A DNA stretch of 64,000 bases, taken from positions 9,052,001 through 9,116,000 of the forward strand of contig NC_052134.2 of NCBI RefSeq assembly GCF_016086655.4. Direction: 5' to 3'. Origin of the DNA: Lepeophtheirus salmonis (lineage: Eukaryota; Arthropoda; Copepoda; Siphonostomatoida; Caligidae). The notes under the pieces were generated by a model. It did no database searches, had not been told where the DNA came from, and saw only the letters and a list, made by a program, of their open reading frames with translations. Position 1 is the stretch's first letter, and each line of letters opens with the position of its first letter. The position numbers and the translations under genes were made by a program. Below are positions 51,403 to 60,989 of the stretch, one piece after another.

Positions 51403-51607
51403 GGAAAGCGGCGAAGGACAAAGTATACCCTTTTGGCAACGAAAAAAATAAAAGATCGCATGTTTCTTTCTGTGTGTATCCAAAACGGAAGATTATGGGA
51501 AACTGGCGTCGACGGCTATGAATAAATTGGAATTATAAGAAACATATTGGCTAACCACTAACTGACTTTAAATATTTCTATTCCAAGGAGAAATTGAATA
51601 CAATAAA
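51403..51607 (+). other. Possible THAP-like exon or pseudo-exon
   Basis: The segment sits between an acceptor-like TTCTTTAACTATTGTTCTAG and a donor-like AAAG-GTAAAATAA. One + frame reads KRSHVSFCVYPKRKIMGNWR, then a stop, INWNYKKH, a stop and DFKYFYSKEKLN. The order F-x-(F/Y)-P-K, W, NW, then a D-F or H-F segment resembles a THAP zinc-finger domain, which transposons and host genes both use. The leading zinc-binding Cys pair is not visible and two stops interrupt the frame. Low confidence, possibly chance. Confidence 0.2.
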
Positions 51608-51609
51608 GG

Positions 51610-52640
51610 TAAAATAATGGTAACAATATAATGTAAGATCTCAGAAAGTGCATCAAATAACAAAATTGGTATTTTAATTAAATTTTATAATAAAAAAAAG
51701 GTCCATTATAAACAAATTGCGAAAAAAAATCAATTATGCTCGGATTATTTATCGTCTTATCCTTCAATGAAAAGTTTTCATCAAACATAAGTTTAATTAT
51801 ATATATTTTTTAATACTTTTACATTAATTACTTTGAAAAAATCTTTAAATATTTTTTTTCTATTTAAATTTTTGTATTTTTTTAAATCTGTCGAAATAAT
51901 TAATTGATTACTTTAAAGTAAAAGGTTTATTTTATTTTTGTCATGTATATAATAGAGGTTTTTTTTAAATAGAAAAATATTATTTTAAAATGCAATTTAA
52001 TCCACAAAAGTGAATGTATATTTTAGAAAATATATAAATATTTGGGTGGAATATAATTTATCACTTAGCTTCCTTTATATTTTCCGTAATAAAAATGATT
52101 TTTTAACAGTCTAAAAATTGACCTTCGTATATGTTTCTTAAATAACAATTTGTTTTTACAAACAAATATATTACTTTTTTAGTAATATTCAAGCTATAAA
52201 TTTAACTTTTTGTATTCAAAAGACAGCAAAAACAAGTTTTATATATCGAAAAGGTTTTTTATTGCTTCATAATAACGTTGTGGATGATTGGTATTTCACT
52301 CATGCACAAAAATATTGGTTTTTCTAAAAAAATAACTTTGAAATTAAGATGATTTTAAAAACCGTACCAATTTTAAATAATTAAATGACACCAAATATAA
52401 TGACACCAGTTTTAGGCATTTTAGGCAAATATAACTTGTCAAGTTTATTTGTTTTAAAAATTTTTCAAAATTATGAAATTGAATTAAAGAAATGGTGTTT
52501 GTGTATACAGTTGAATCAATTAACTGATTTTTTTATAACAATAGTAAGAGCTTAATTTAGAGTTATGCCATTTTCGTTGAAACCAAAATGCTATAAAAAA
52601 GCTACCACACCTTGAGGGGAATCTTGTTTATGGCTAAGAA
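51610..52640. other. AT-rich stretch, no gene recognised
   Basis: Extreme A/T composition with long A and T runs and no open frame. Confidence 0.6.
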
Positions 52641-52644
52641 AACG

Positions 52645-54240
52645 TTTATCCCTAAATAAATTCTTATAGATGACAAAGTCAACTATGAACATGGTAAAAT
52701 ATTTTGTACTAGATCATATATATGTATGGGCCTAATAAGGACATATTTTTACTAACCTAATCGAGAATGATGATAAGAATTATTGGAATATGATTGTAAT
52801 GGGAGATTTTAATATGGTAATAGATCAAAAAAGATTTATATTGAATTACATAAATAAAGATAATCTTACCCTAATAAAAATCGTGAAATAATTTCTCAGT
52901 ACTAGAGATTTAAAAGATGCAACCACGAAATTAAAAAAAAAAGCCAAAACATACTTTTGAAATTAGAATGAGAGATAACTTAATTCAGAGCTCAATGGTT
53001 GACTATCTGTTTGTGTCTCCCTCACTGCAAGAGTAGAATATAATGGCAAAAATACTTTCAGATCACAGCCCAAAAAAATTTAAGTTATCAAAACTACAAA
53101 GGCATTCAAAAAACATGAAAGTTGAAAATAAATCAATTATGGGATGTAATGACGAGAATGTATTAAACCTGGGTTAAATCTCAGTAAGGTAAGACAATGT
53201 ATAGATAATTGCGTGGAGGCAGAGGGTAGTACTATTGTGAAGAAAAATAAATGATGATTATGTTTAGATATAAAAAAATATAACTTTTGAGTGACTCAAG
53301 AAAATATAAAGTAGTTAATTGGCCAGAAACGAATTCAATTTAATGTTTAAAGCAAATGGAAAATTTGTAGCAAATCCCAAGGAAATTTATTTTGAATTGG
53401 CAGAACACAATGGAAACATAAATCTCGCGATGATTTCTTAAAAAGCATGTCACAGATTTCTAAAGTTATTAAAAATTCTTTGGACAAATTTATATCCCAC
53501 AACGCCATAGAAAACTACATATTGTCATATAAAAAGAAGAATAAATCCCTGGGACCAGATGAGTTTCCGATAGAATACTTAAAAAAATATTGTACCAATT
53601 GGCTCATCTATTGGAAAAAGTATATTGAGAGATGTAGGGAAATTCAAGATAATATTTATGACGGACGATTAATCTAGAAACCTTAGGAAGGAAAGGATAT
53701 TAGGTGGATCGAGAATTGAAGGTCCCTCACCATGTTGAACAATACATATCAAATATATATTGGAGTTTTACCTAAAATAATTCAAAAGGTTTAGGTATCA
53801 ATCGTACATCCTTCCTAAAAAAGTTTTATCATGGGTGGATTTATGGAGGATATTTCTCAAGGAATCAAACATTCAATATATTTTGTTTAGAAATGTCGGC
53901 TAGTTTTTTTTTTTTTTTGTATATATTCTTAGTCAGTAAAGAGTGTCACTAAGGTGAACCAATCTCACCCTGTCTTTTCATAATTGTATTAACCCCCGTA
54001 ATAACAGAAATTGAAAATTATTATGTCACCAATGGGAATAAAGTAGGAAACTAAGAAAAGAAATTAGAAATATTATTTTTTTATACTAAGTATATGCAAA
54101 CAAATTAAAGATTACTTAATTATACCTACGACCTCTACAAGAATTAAGCTACATTTTTTGGACTATAAGTAAATTTACAGAAGACAGAACTTATGGCAAA
54201 CTTTCAAAAATATGATAGCAACTGACTTTATCTACAAGAA
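52645..54240 (+). pseudogene. L1/Tx1-like LINE ORF2 relic
   Basis: This is a decayed ORF2 with domains in order on the + strand. The endonuclease shows IYMYGPNKDIFLL, MIVMGDFNMVIDQ (the GDFN motif intact, 52796 on) and, near 53000, MVDYLFVSPSL. The reverse transcriptase begins with AIENYILSYKKKNKSLGPDE and FPIEYLKKYCTNW (53500-53600, motif K-N-KSPG-DG-P-E). GEPISPCLFIIVLTP (53957-54000) is block B. VNLQKTELMANF (54170-54205) corresponds to the block after YxDD. The YxDD box itself is not readable. The layout and motif wording resemble L1/Tx1 clade elements. Many stops and frameshifts are present and both ends are ragged. Confidence 0.82.
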
Positions 54241-54564
54241 AATTTTAGAATTTTGCCACGAAAATGAAAACACACCTCCACTGCTACAACTTATACAGCC
54301 TGATTGCCGTACATACTAAAAAGAAGGAAATTCTATTGCTTCATTCTGTATTTTATACATGTTAATTCATAAACTAAAATAATATTTGAAGAAAAGAATA
54401 TTAAATTTGGTAGACAGTAGAGGATATGTTATTTATAAATTAATAAATTATCATCTAATAAGATATGTTCTTTACAAAATTAAAAATATCCCTCTTTCAT
54501 CTCCTTTTATAAAACTCATTTTTGGGGTAAACAAATAGTAACAACGTAAAAAAAAACTTAAAGA

Positions 54565-54800
54565 CTAAACTATTGAATGATACCATCTCGAAAAACTAAA
54601 GGATAAACTAAGAATTTGTGTCCTGAGCTGCTTGTAGTCCTTGGAAACTAGAGTCCGACCTAAATTCTTACATTTCAGGACGATGGAATCGATCAAGGAC
54701 TTCTTGTTCGTGTAGTGAACTCTGTTGACCTTTTTACTCAATGGTACTTTAGACAAAATAACCCATCGGAGATAGGTAGATAGAGTAAGGAGAAGAAAAG
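54565..54800 (-). pseudogene. Mariner transposase C-terminal relic
   Basis: On the - strand, YSIYLSPMGYFV and STIE (about 54800-54740) resemble SPDLNPMDYFVWSTIE, the third catalytic block with its Asp changed. The open 63-codon frame 54756-54565 continues with KVNRVHYTNKKSLIDSIVLK and VSKDYKQLRTQ, matching the mariner C-terminal SLK-x-SI region. Upstream sequence up to 55000 is too damaged to read. It lies to the left of a terminal repeat ending at 55135 and may belong to that element. Confidence 0.55.
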
Positions 54801-55113
54801 ATCCTTAGACACCCGTCTTAACAGGAATTATGTAGTCAGTCCTTAGTAAATTTGGAGGAGTGGAAGGGAACATAGTCCTTCCTGTTTATCATTGTTATCC
54901 TTGAGACTTTACCTTTCGTAATATTCAGATGTTTTTTAAACGAATCCTCACAACAACGTACCTATAGTCTACTTTTGAAAATGCGAAAGGCTTCAAATAT
55001 TATGTTGTTAATTCCATAGCTACTTAGTGAAATGTTTTATATATATTTCACCAAAAAATGCATTGACCAATGTTGATATTAAATAAGCCGGAAAAATCCA
55101 TAAATCTGAAGCA

Positions 55114-55155
55114 CTGTATTTCGTTTTACACCCTGTACAAGGTGTAGTGAAATAC
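55114..55155. repeat. Two mariner TIRs head to head around one TA
   Basis: Left of TA (55136-55137) the sequence, read outward-in, is CAGGGTGTAAAACGAAATAC. Right of it is CAAGGTGTAGTGAAATAC. Both look like mariner or Tc1 termini and match each other at most positions. The orientation means one element ends at 55135 and lies to the left, and another begins at 55138 and lies to the right. The left one may contain the transposase relic at 54565-54800. The far ends of both were not found. Confidence 0.6.
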
Positions 55156-55159
55156 GATA

Positions 55160-56735
55160 CTCACAATATAATTAAAGAATACATCAGTGTTTGGGGTAAA
55201 TAAGTACCACCAGTGAATAAACAGAAAAGTAACATATTAGTTTGACATGTTGAGATATTAAAGATTGATTATTATGTATTAAAGAAAGTAAAACTGATTG
55301 ATAATGATGTATCCAAAATGTGTTTAATTTTTTTTTAATTTAACAAAGTAATATGCATTGAAATTAAAATCGTCCTTTAAAGTATTAAAATTAGCTCCCC
55401 TTGCTAATAAAGTACATATAAAGTTACATGAAAATTGCTAATTTAACTTTCCATAGGAAGTCCCAGATAATCTTATTAATTGTAAAAATTAAATATACTT
55501 CACTACTAATCTGAATGTAATATATAATTTACATAATCATCATCATCCAATATATATATTTTTGACAGAATATTCATCGACATCCGTTACTTTTCCAAGG
55601 TCTTTATCCACCTTAAAGTTTGAAATATCCTTGTAATATATTCTGGGTATCATATATTTGTGTCAATCTTCTATATAATTTCTTTAGATATTCTATACTT
55701 CCAGTATAAAATTTCACAACAGCGGGAGGAGAATTCATCTGAGGAAAACTACCAACCTTATAACAAAGTAGAGTAGACCCCTTCCTTGGAAATGAGATAC
55801 CAGTATCAAAAAAATAAAGTAATTCATTTACGATGAGTAGATAATTTTAATATTTCAAAATAAGATCAGTTAAAAAGTACAAAATAGATCAAAAATCCTT
55901 AATGATGCATATTTTTTAAATATATATATTTTAAAATTATACATTAAATATTTCTCTATAATATCAAGTATCACTTTGGATTATGGTTAAATAATAAGGG
56001 AATAATGAAAAATTTTAATTATCATCTTTTTTTAGTCTAAAAATGGAAATATATTGAGTTCTGAACAAGATACAGAACCAATAAAAACTTTTTTAATCAT
56101 ACAAAATACTTTTATATAAGTTTCATTATTCTTACTTTTAATTTGAGGATTGTTTATATGGAAAAACCACTCTGAGCTATAATAATGCCAAATTACTAAT
56201 ATCCCAGATATTTCAAAATTCAGAAGACTGAGAAAAAAACTGATTATTGTGGATTTGTACTACCTAGTGAACCTAGCCAGTCCATAAACTCTTTGGTTCA
56301 AATAAAAAAAGTGGAAAATATATCATCCGCACTTAAAGACACCAAAAATAACAAAGTTTATGTAAAGAAAAGTTTTTTCTCCATATTATAGTAGTTATAA
56401 TCAGGCCTGAATATTATGTACCCTCAAAAGCGTGAGCAGTTTCTTGCAGTTGGTAATCCTTATAATACTAGAAACTATATCAATTATTTTTCATTCTTGA
56501 GGAGAAAACATATCAAAATTCATAATTATTAATTATATATAAATAAGTAACCTGTAACATCGATCTACGCATTGATGATTTTAAAAAGTTTTAGAAACAC
56601 GTAAAGTTGCTTTGTGATGAAGTTTGAGATTAAGTATTGACTATAGATTAGGTTTTGTAAGTACAATAAATCAATACGTCTCTTGTGTTTGATAAATAAA
56701 GTTGTGTAAAATCATTAACAAATAAAATGACTTAT
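55160..56735. other. AT-rich stretch, no gene recognised
   Basis: No open frame, terminal repeat or structured element was seen beyond A/T-rich filler. Confidence 0.55.
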
Positions 56736-56739
56736 GGAA

Positions 56740-57349
56740 ATAATTTAAAGTCATGGACTACAGATAATGGTGTTAAAAATATATGGAGTTATGACAAGGA
56801 TTCAAGATTTTTGGCAATACGTATTTGTAATTTTAGCAGCCGAAAACCTTAAAAAACATTTTTCATTAATGTTAAGGTCACTTTCTTAGCTCATGGTCTG
56901 AACTGAATAGCAGTGATCTGCCTGATATTTCGAAAATAAAAACACTCTCACCTCTGAAGTGAAGAAAGTATTTTTTAATTCAGGTGATAGAAAACGTAAA
57001 TTTAGTATGTTTGGGATCTTGGCTTAAAGAAGTGGAATACTATGTCAAGCACTTCCATTTAATCAAACAGTATATTAATGGTATGGATGAAAATAATGAT
57101 GCAATAAAAAAAGTAAAATATTATTTGAAGAATGAGTCCCTTGTGTCAGAAATAATGTTTATTCAAGACAGTTTCAATCCAATACAATTAGGCATTACAT
57201 CATTGGAAAAGAGATTGCCGCTACTCACAAGTGTAACTATCGTTGAAAATCTATGGCTAGATAGTATTCTTGAACTTTTCAAAACTAGATGTCTGGAAGT
57301 GATAGAAAAAAACCAAAGAATACATTCAATTAAGAGAATTGGGACCTGA
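56740..57349 (+). pseudogene. hAT-like transposase relic
   Basis: The open frame 56984-57349 (121 codons) contains LGSWLKEVEYYVKHFHLIKQ, then KKVKYYLKNESLVSEIMFI and IQLGITSLEKRLPLLTSVTI. This wording resembles the segment between catalytic parts of a hAT-like transposase subgroup (RWGTWL-A--YY--NF--I, then a run of helical segments, then ITSLE or IKKLE). Just upstream, in another frame, LAHGLN (about 56890) resembles the CLAHALN motif that precedes it in the same proteins. It is cut at both ends, with no dimerisation domain or termini. The assignment rests on recalled family wording. Confidence 0.5.
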
Positions 57350-57364
57350 AACCATCAATGACGA

Positions 57365-57760
57365 TAACAATTTTTTAAATACAAAAACACTCATACTGTT
57401 AATTTTTCATTTTTTTGATTTTCTCTCTCTCTTTTCCCATTTTTTCATCAAACATCAATTTTCAGTTTTTGTTTGAAAAAATGCAACAAGAAGATGCTTT
57501 CTTTACAGAACAATGAGGATGCAATATTTTAAATGTAATATTTTATTTCCGGAACATTTAATTAGATAATATTTTCAAAAAATGAACCTAAATGGTAATA
57601 ACTATTCTTTTTTTTTGCAAAATTAGTGCAATAAGTATTTTCTAAATTTTTTTAAAATTTTCTCTAGGCCCTTTAGCCTGAGCAACGCCGGGTAACTTCA
57701 TAGTAAATGTCTGTATAATTTTGTTAGTCTCAACAACGACCATGGAAATTATTTTTGGGG
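57365..57760. repeat. Complex dispersed repeat, copy 3 (inverted)
   Basis: Read on the - strand this gives TTACCCGGCGTTGCTCAGG (57695-57677), AAAAATTTAGAAAATACTTA, later GCATCTTCTTGTTGCATTTT and AAACTGAAAATTGATGTTTG, the same order as at 25395-25990. It lacks the first half of the family. TACCCGGCGTTGCTC is the best conserved word and would be the best probe for further copies. Confidence 0.75.
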
Positions 57761-57883
57761 TACTTCATAATATTGCATCCGATTATTGCCAATAACAATT
57801 TTAAAATTAAGAACAACTAAATTATTATAATATTTAGCAATTTTACGATATAGCAATTCACCCTTGTATTATCAATAATACAA

Positions 57884-58135
57884 TAAAGTTAGTTAAGAAT
57901 TTACTGCTGTTTACCATAGTACATACATACATTATAAAGTAGTACAAATATGCACACATTACAAAACTATACATATATACGGCAAAGAAAACAACCATAC
58001 CAAAGGCGTATGTGTGCTACTATAGCAGAAATTGATCTTCAGCTCTACTTAATTTTATACTTATTATAAATAATTTGTTTCACTTTTTATTTATTTGATA
58101 AATTTAAGAGTACGAAGATCTTCATCCTCTTCATG
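57884..58135 (-). repeat. LINE 3' tail, copy 2
   Basis: This is the 3' untranslated end of the LINE whose RNase H domain follows at 58087-58900. It aligns with 7811-8048 in the opposite orientation, over about 240 bp with small gaps. Both copies stop at the same sequence, AAATTCT(A/T)AACTAACT, as expected for a genuine 3' terminus. Confidence 0.8.
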
Positions 58136-58900
58136 CATGGCTGGGTATTTCCATAGGAGAGCGATGGACATGTGTTGATAAGGTTGTTTGTGCTTTGTGG
58201 TTCTTTAATGCAAATATTGCACATTGCACTTGTATTTTTCCATTTGCTTAGATGGGCTTGAACTAGTAAGTTTATATTTTGACATAAAAGTTTGGCCCTC
58301 CTTTGTTTTATTTTCTTCAACATGTGATGTGTATGTTTCATTCTTTGACGTTCCCTGTAGTTGTTGCTCTAAACTTCGAAGAAGAGGCCACCCATCATCT
58401 TCTTTATGTAGCTAGAAGGTGCTCCAACCCACAAACAATTTTGACTTTTAGTACCATTCTTTGCAAGATTGTCTGCAAATTCGTTTCCCCAAATATCTTT
58501 ATTGTCTTTGCACCAATGAAGATAAATGTTTTTTTTTACATTTTCCGTTGCTTAATATTTCTTTGTACTTCTTAACTGTATTACTTTTGGTAAATTATTT
58601 TGAACAGCCGCAATTGCCGATTGAGAATCAAATCAAATTATTACGTTTTTTAATGGCTTGTCTCGGTTAGGAAGTGATATAACTGATTGTGTGATCTGCT
58701 TGAAAGACCGATGCTTCGTTATTTAATGATGTTGATGATTGATGAATTGACATGTCGCCTTGAGTGATAGCCATCCTGCACCTGTGTTGTCTTTCTCATC
58801 TATGGATGTTTCTTTATAAATTATTGTGTCAGGTTTTTTTCAACTTGAAAGAAACCCTTTCTACCTATACAACATTGATAGACACGAAGTCTGATTGAAA
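58087..58900 (-). pseudogene. LINE RNase H domain and ORF2 C-terminus
   Basis: On the - strand, after damaged sequence with IYKETSIDEKDNTGAGW (equivalent to the RNase H IYTDGS start, its Asp lost), comes NNEASVFQADH (ASVFQAE, the Glu read as Asp). FDSQSAIAAVQNNLPKVIQL (the DSQSA motif) and WCKDNKDIWGNEFADNLAKN (the K-H-D-x-GNE-AD motif) follow. The terminal frame 58341-58087 ends AHLSKWKNTSAMCNICIKEP and NNLINTCPSL, a C-x-x-C-type zinc finger typical of ORF2 ends. RNase H plus this finger places the element with R1/I/jockey-like LINEs. Stops and a frameshift make it dead. No reverse transcriptase is attached within the window. Confidence 0.85.
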
Positions 58901-58904
58901 ATTT

Positions 58905-59185
58905 GCGTGAACCAATGAAAGAAGTATTCTTTGTGGAGTTATAGGTGTTACTCCTTATTGGACTCAGATTTGAATTGGGGTTATTTATGGTGGTAATTTT
59001 TGTCTTTGAGTATGTTCTTACTTCTTTTTATGTACGTATGGAGTAGGATTTGGGTTTCCCTTCTTTACAACTCTCTCAGGGCTACTCACGGCTAATCTAA
59101 TAAATCGTCATGACAGCTAAGCTACTCTTCTATCATGTATTTTTCAAATTGTGAGGGTTACTGTTTACGTTATTGTTTTTTTTTT
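58905..59185. other. Decayed sequence between LINE and transposon relic
   Basis: The - strand retains weak open pieces (KKGNPNPTPYVHKK, then TPITPQRILLSLVHANFQ) that may be the LINE region between reverse transcriptase and RNase H, but this cannot be shown. A poly(T) run lies at 59177-59191. Confidence 0.35.
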
Positions 59186-59189
59186 TTTT

Positions 59190-60060
59190 AAATATACCCG
59201 GGGACATGTAATATTAACCACTAGTTATAAAGGGTTTTTAATTAACAGCGCTCCCATTTTTTTTATAAATAAAACAAAAACATTTTGAGATATCGATGAT
59301 TTCTTTATTTGCCGTTAAAATAAATTCAAGGTAATTTATGAATGAAATTCGATGTCGTTTGAATGACCACCACGTGCACGTTTTACGAAATCCAATCGTT
59401 GAACCCAATTTTCGACTACTTTTCCGCATAAATTGGCTGAAACTGCAGCAATTTCGCGTTGAATATTTGTTCTGAGCTCTTCGATTAATTATTGGTGTAG
59501 ACCAGGGCTTTCACGTGCCCCCAAAGAAAATAGTCTGCAGGCGTTAAATTGCACGAGTGACGCGGCCAATTGACTGGTCCATTTCTGGAGATAAGACGCT
59601 CACCATACTTACTCTTCAATAAATCGATTGTAAAATTTGCTGTGTGTGAGGTTAAAAACCACATATCGTCCTAGTCCATATCTTCCGATTGAGGCCAAAA
59701 AAAAATCAGTTATCATGGCGCAGTAACAATTTCCATTCACAGTAACGTGGCGATGATCATCGTCGACGAAAAAGTACGGCGCAATGACACCGCCAGCATG
59801 CAATCCACACCAAACAGTAATTTTTTGGGGATGTAATGCCGCCTCATGAATCCTGTGTGAGGGTTTTCCGCCCCAATAGCGCATATTTTGCTTGTTAACA
59901 AAGCCATTGAGCTAAAAATGTGCCTCATCGCTGAAAATCAGGATCATTTTCGAATTTTCTTTCAGCCCATTTTACGAATTCCCGATGTTTGAAGTGGTCA
60001 TGGGGCTTCAGTTCTTGTGTCAAATTGATCTTATACGGATGTAGGCCAAGATCTTGCCTA
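59190..60060 (-). pseudogene. Tc1/mariner-superfamily (ITm, DDE_3-type) transposase relic
   Basis: On the - strand the catalytic core is well preserved in pieces. Reading down from about 60000: KPHDHFKHREFVKWAE, ILIFSDEAHF with the first catalytic Asp, NMRYWGGKPSHRIHEAALHP, QKITVWCGLHAGGVIAPYFF and VTVNGNCYCAMITDFF. Then DDMWFLTSHTANFTIDLLK lacks the five residues (FQQDGA in relatives) that carry the second Asp. LISRNGPVNWPRHSCNLTPADYFLWG follows, holding the third Asp. The C-terminal part is frameshifted and ends near 59240. This belongs to a lineage distinct from classical mariner, with the WCGL-AGGVI-PYFF signature of IS630/Tc1-related transposases in arthropods. Termini were not found. 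Confidence 0.85.
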
Positions 60061-60189
60061 CTGTTGAAATTGTGATGTCAAATACAGGTGGACAAGACAA
60101 AATACGAAATAATCTTAAAGGGTAATTATGAGACTTTTATAAGTGATAGAGAGAGTCTTTTATATTCATTTGAAAGCCAGATTAAATAA

Positions 60190-60800
60190 TTATTTATTAT
60201 GAAAGCCTTTATCCTCGATCACGATTTGTACACAGAAACTGAATGCCTTGAATGCCCTTGCTACCTTGTACAAATCTAGGACCTTCCTTGTCTTGACGAT
60301 GGAGGCCTTCAAGAACTTTTAGGAGATCTTCTCTACCTTTCCAATAGGTAAACATATCATAAATTTAGATCTGGATAGTTAGCTTCAAAATAGAATGTGG
60401 GTGATAAATCGGGCACATTTTGTCTTAAGAACTCTCAGAAAATCTTGGCCTCAAAAACACTTGCAGAGACATGCTGGAATGTAAATGGCTTCCCATCAGT
60501 AATATAATTCATCCAAGGGATGACAACGTTCTTGTAAGGCATCCTTGGTCACCTTCTGGCCCTTTTGGAAGAAGTGGAGGGGGTGCTACATAAAATGTCC
60601 CTGAATCCTGAAGACCGCCACAATTAATTATAACCAAAGCCGGATTTTTTGCTTTTAAAACTGGTTGGACCTCATCAGGGTCCATAAATATCCATCTATC
60701 GTTTCTATGGTTACCTTTTCGTCAATGGTGATAAATTTTCTACATCTGAAAAAAACACCGCACGATACCACCTTGCTATTCATTTCGTTAAAAATAATCT
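60190..60800 (-). pseudogene. Mariner transposase relic (C-terminal two-thirds)
   Basis: On the - strand, pieces in order are CRKFITIDEKVTIETIDGYL with a damaged SDEK-FTVD block, KNPALVI in another frame, FFQKGQKVTKDAL (FF-KG-KV, conserved after the first Asp), GKPFTFQ in part, then YPDLNLWYVYLLER (SPDLN block with the third acid changed) and LKASIVKTRKVLDLYKVARA at the C-terminus. The second catalytic block (QDGAPAH) is gone. It starts less than 150 bp from the previous relic, in the same orientation, but the two proteins belong to different lineages, so these are separate insertions. Confidence 0.7.
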
Positions 60801-60989
60801 AGCCTTTTCTTTTTTTGTCTTCCTTATTCTGATTTTGAATATTTAAAGAAGGAAATTTTCTGCTGTGTGGAGTGTCCCGTGTGGTAAACGTCGATCATAG
60901 ATATATTATCCTGACTTTCCCATCCTTGGACGCCAAGATACTTACAAATATTGACAAATCAACAGCTAACACATGGAGCTTGTTGCAAG

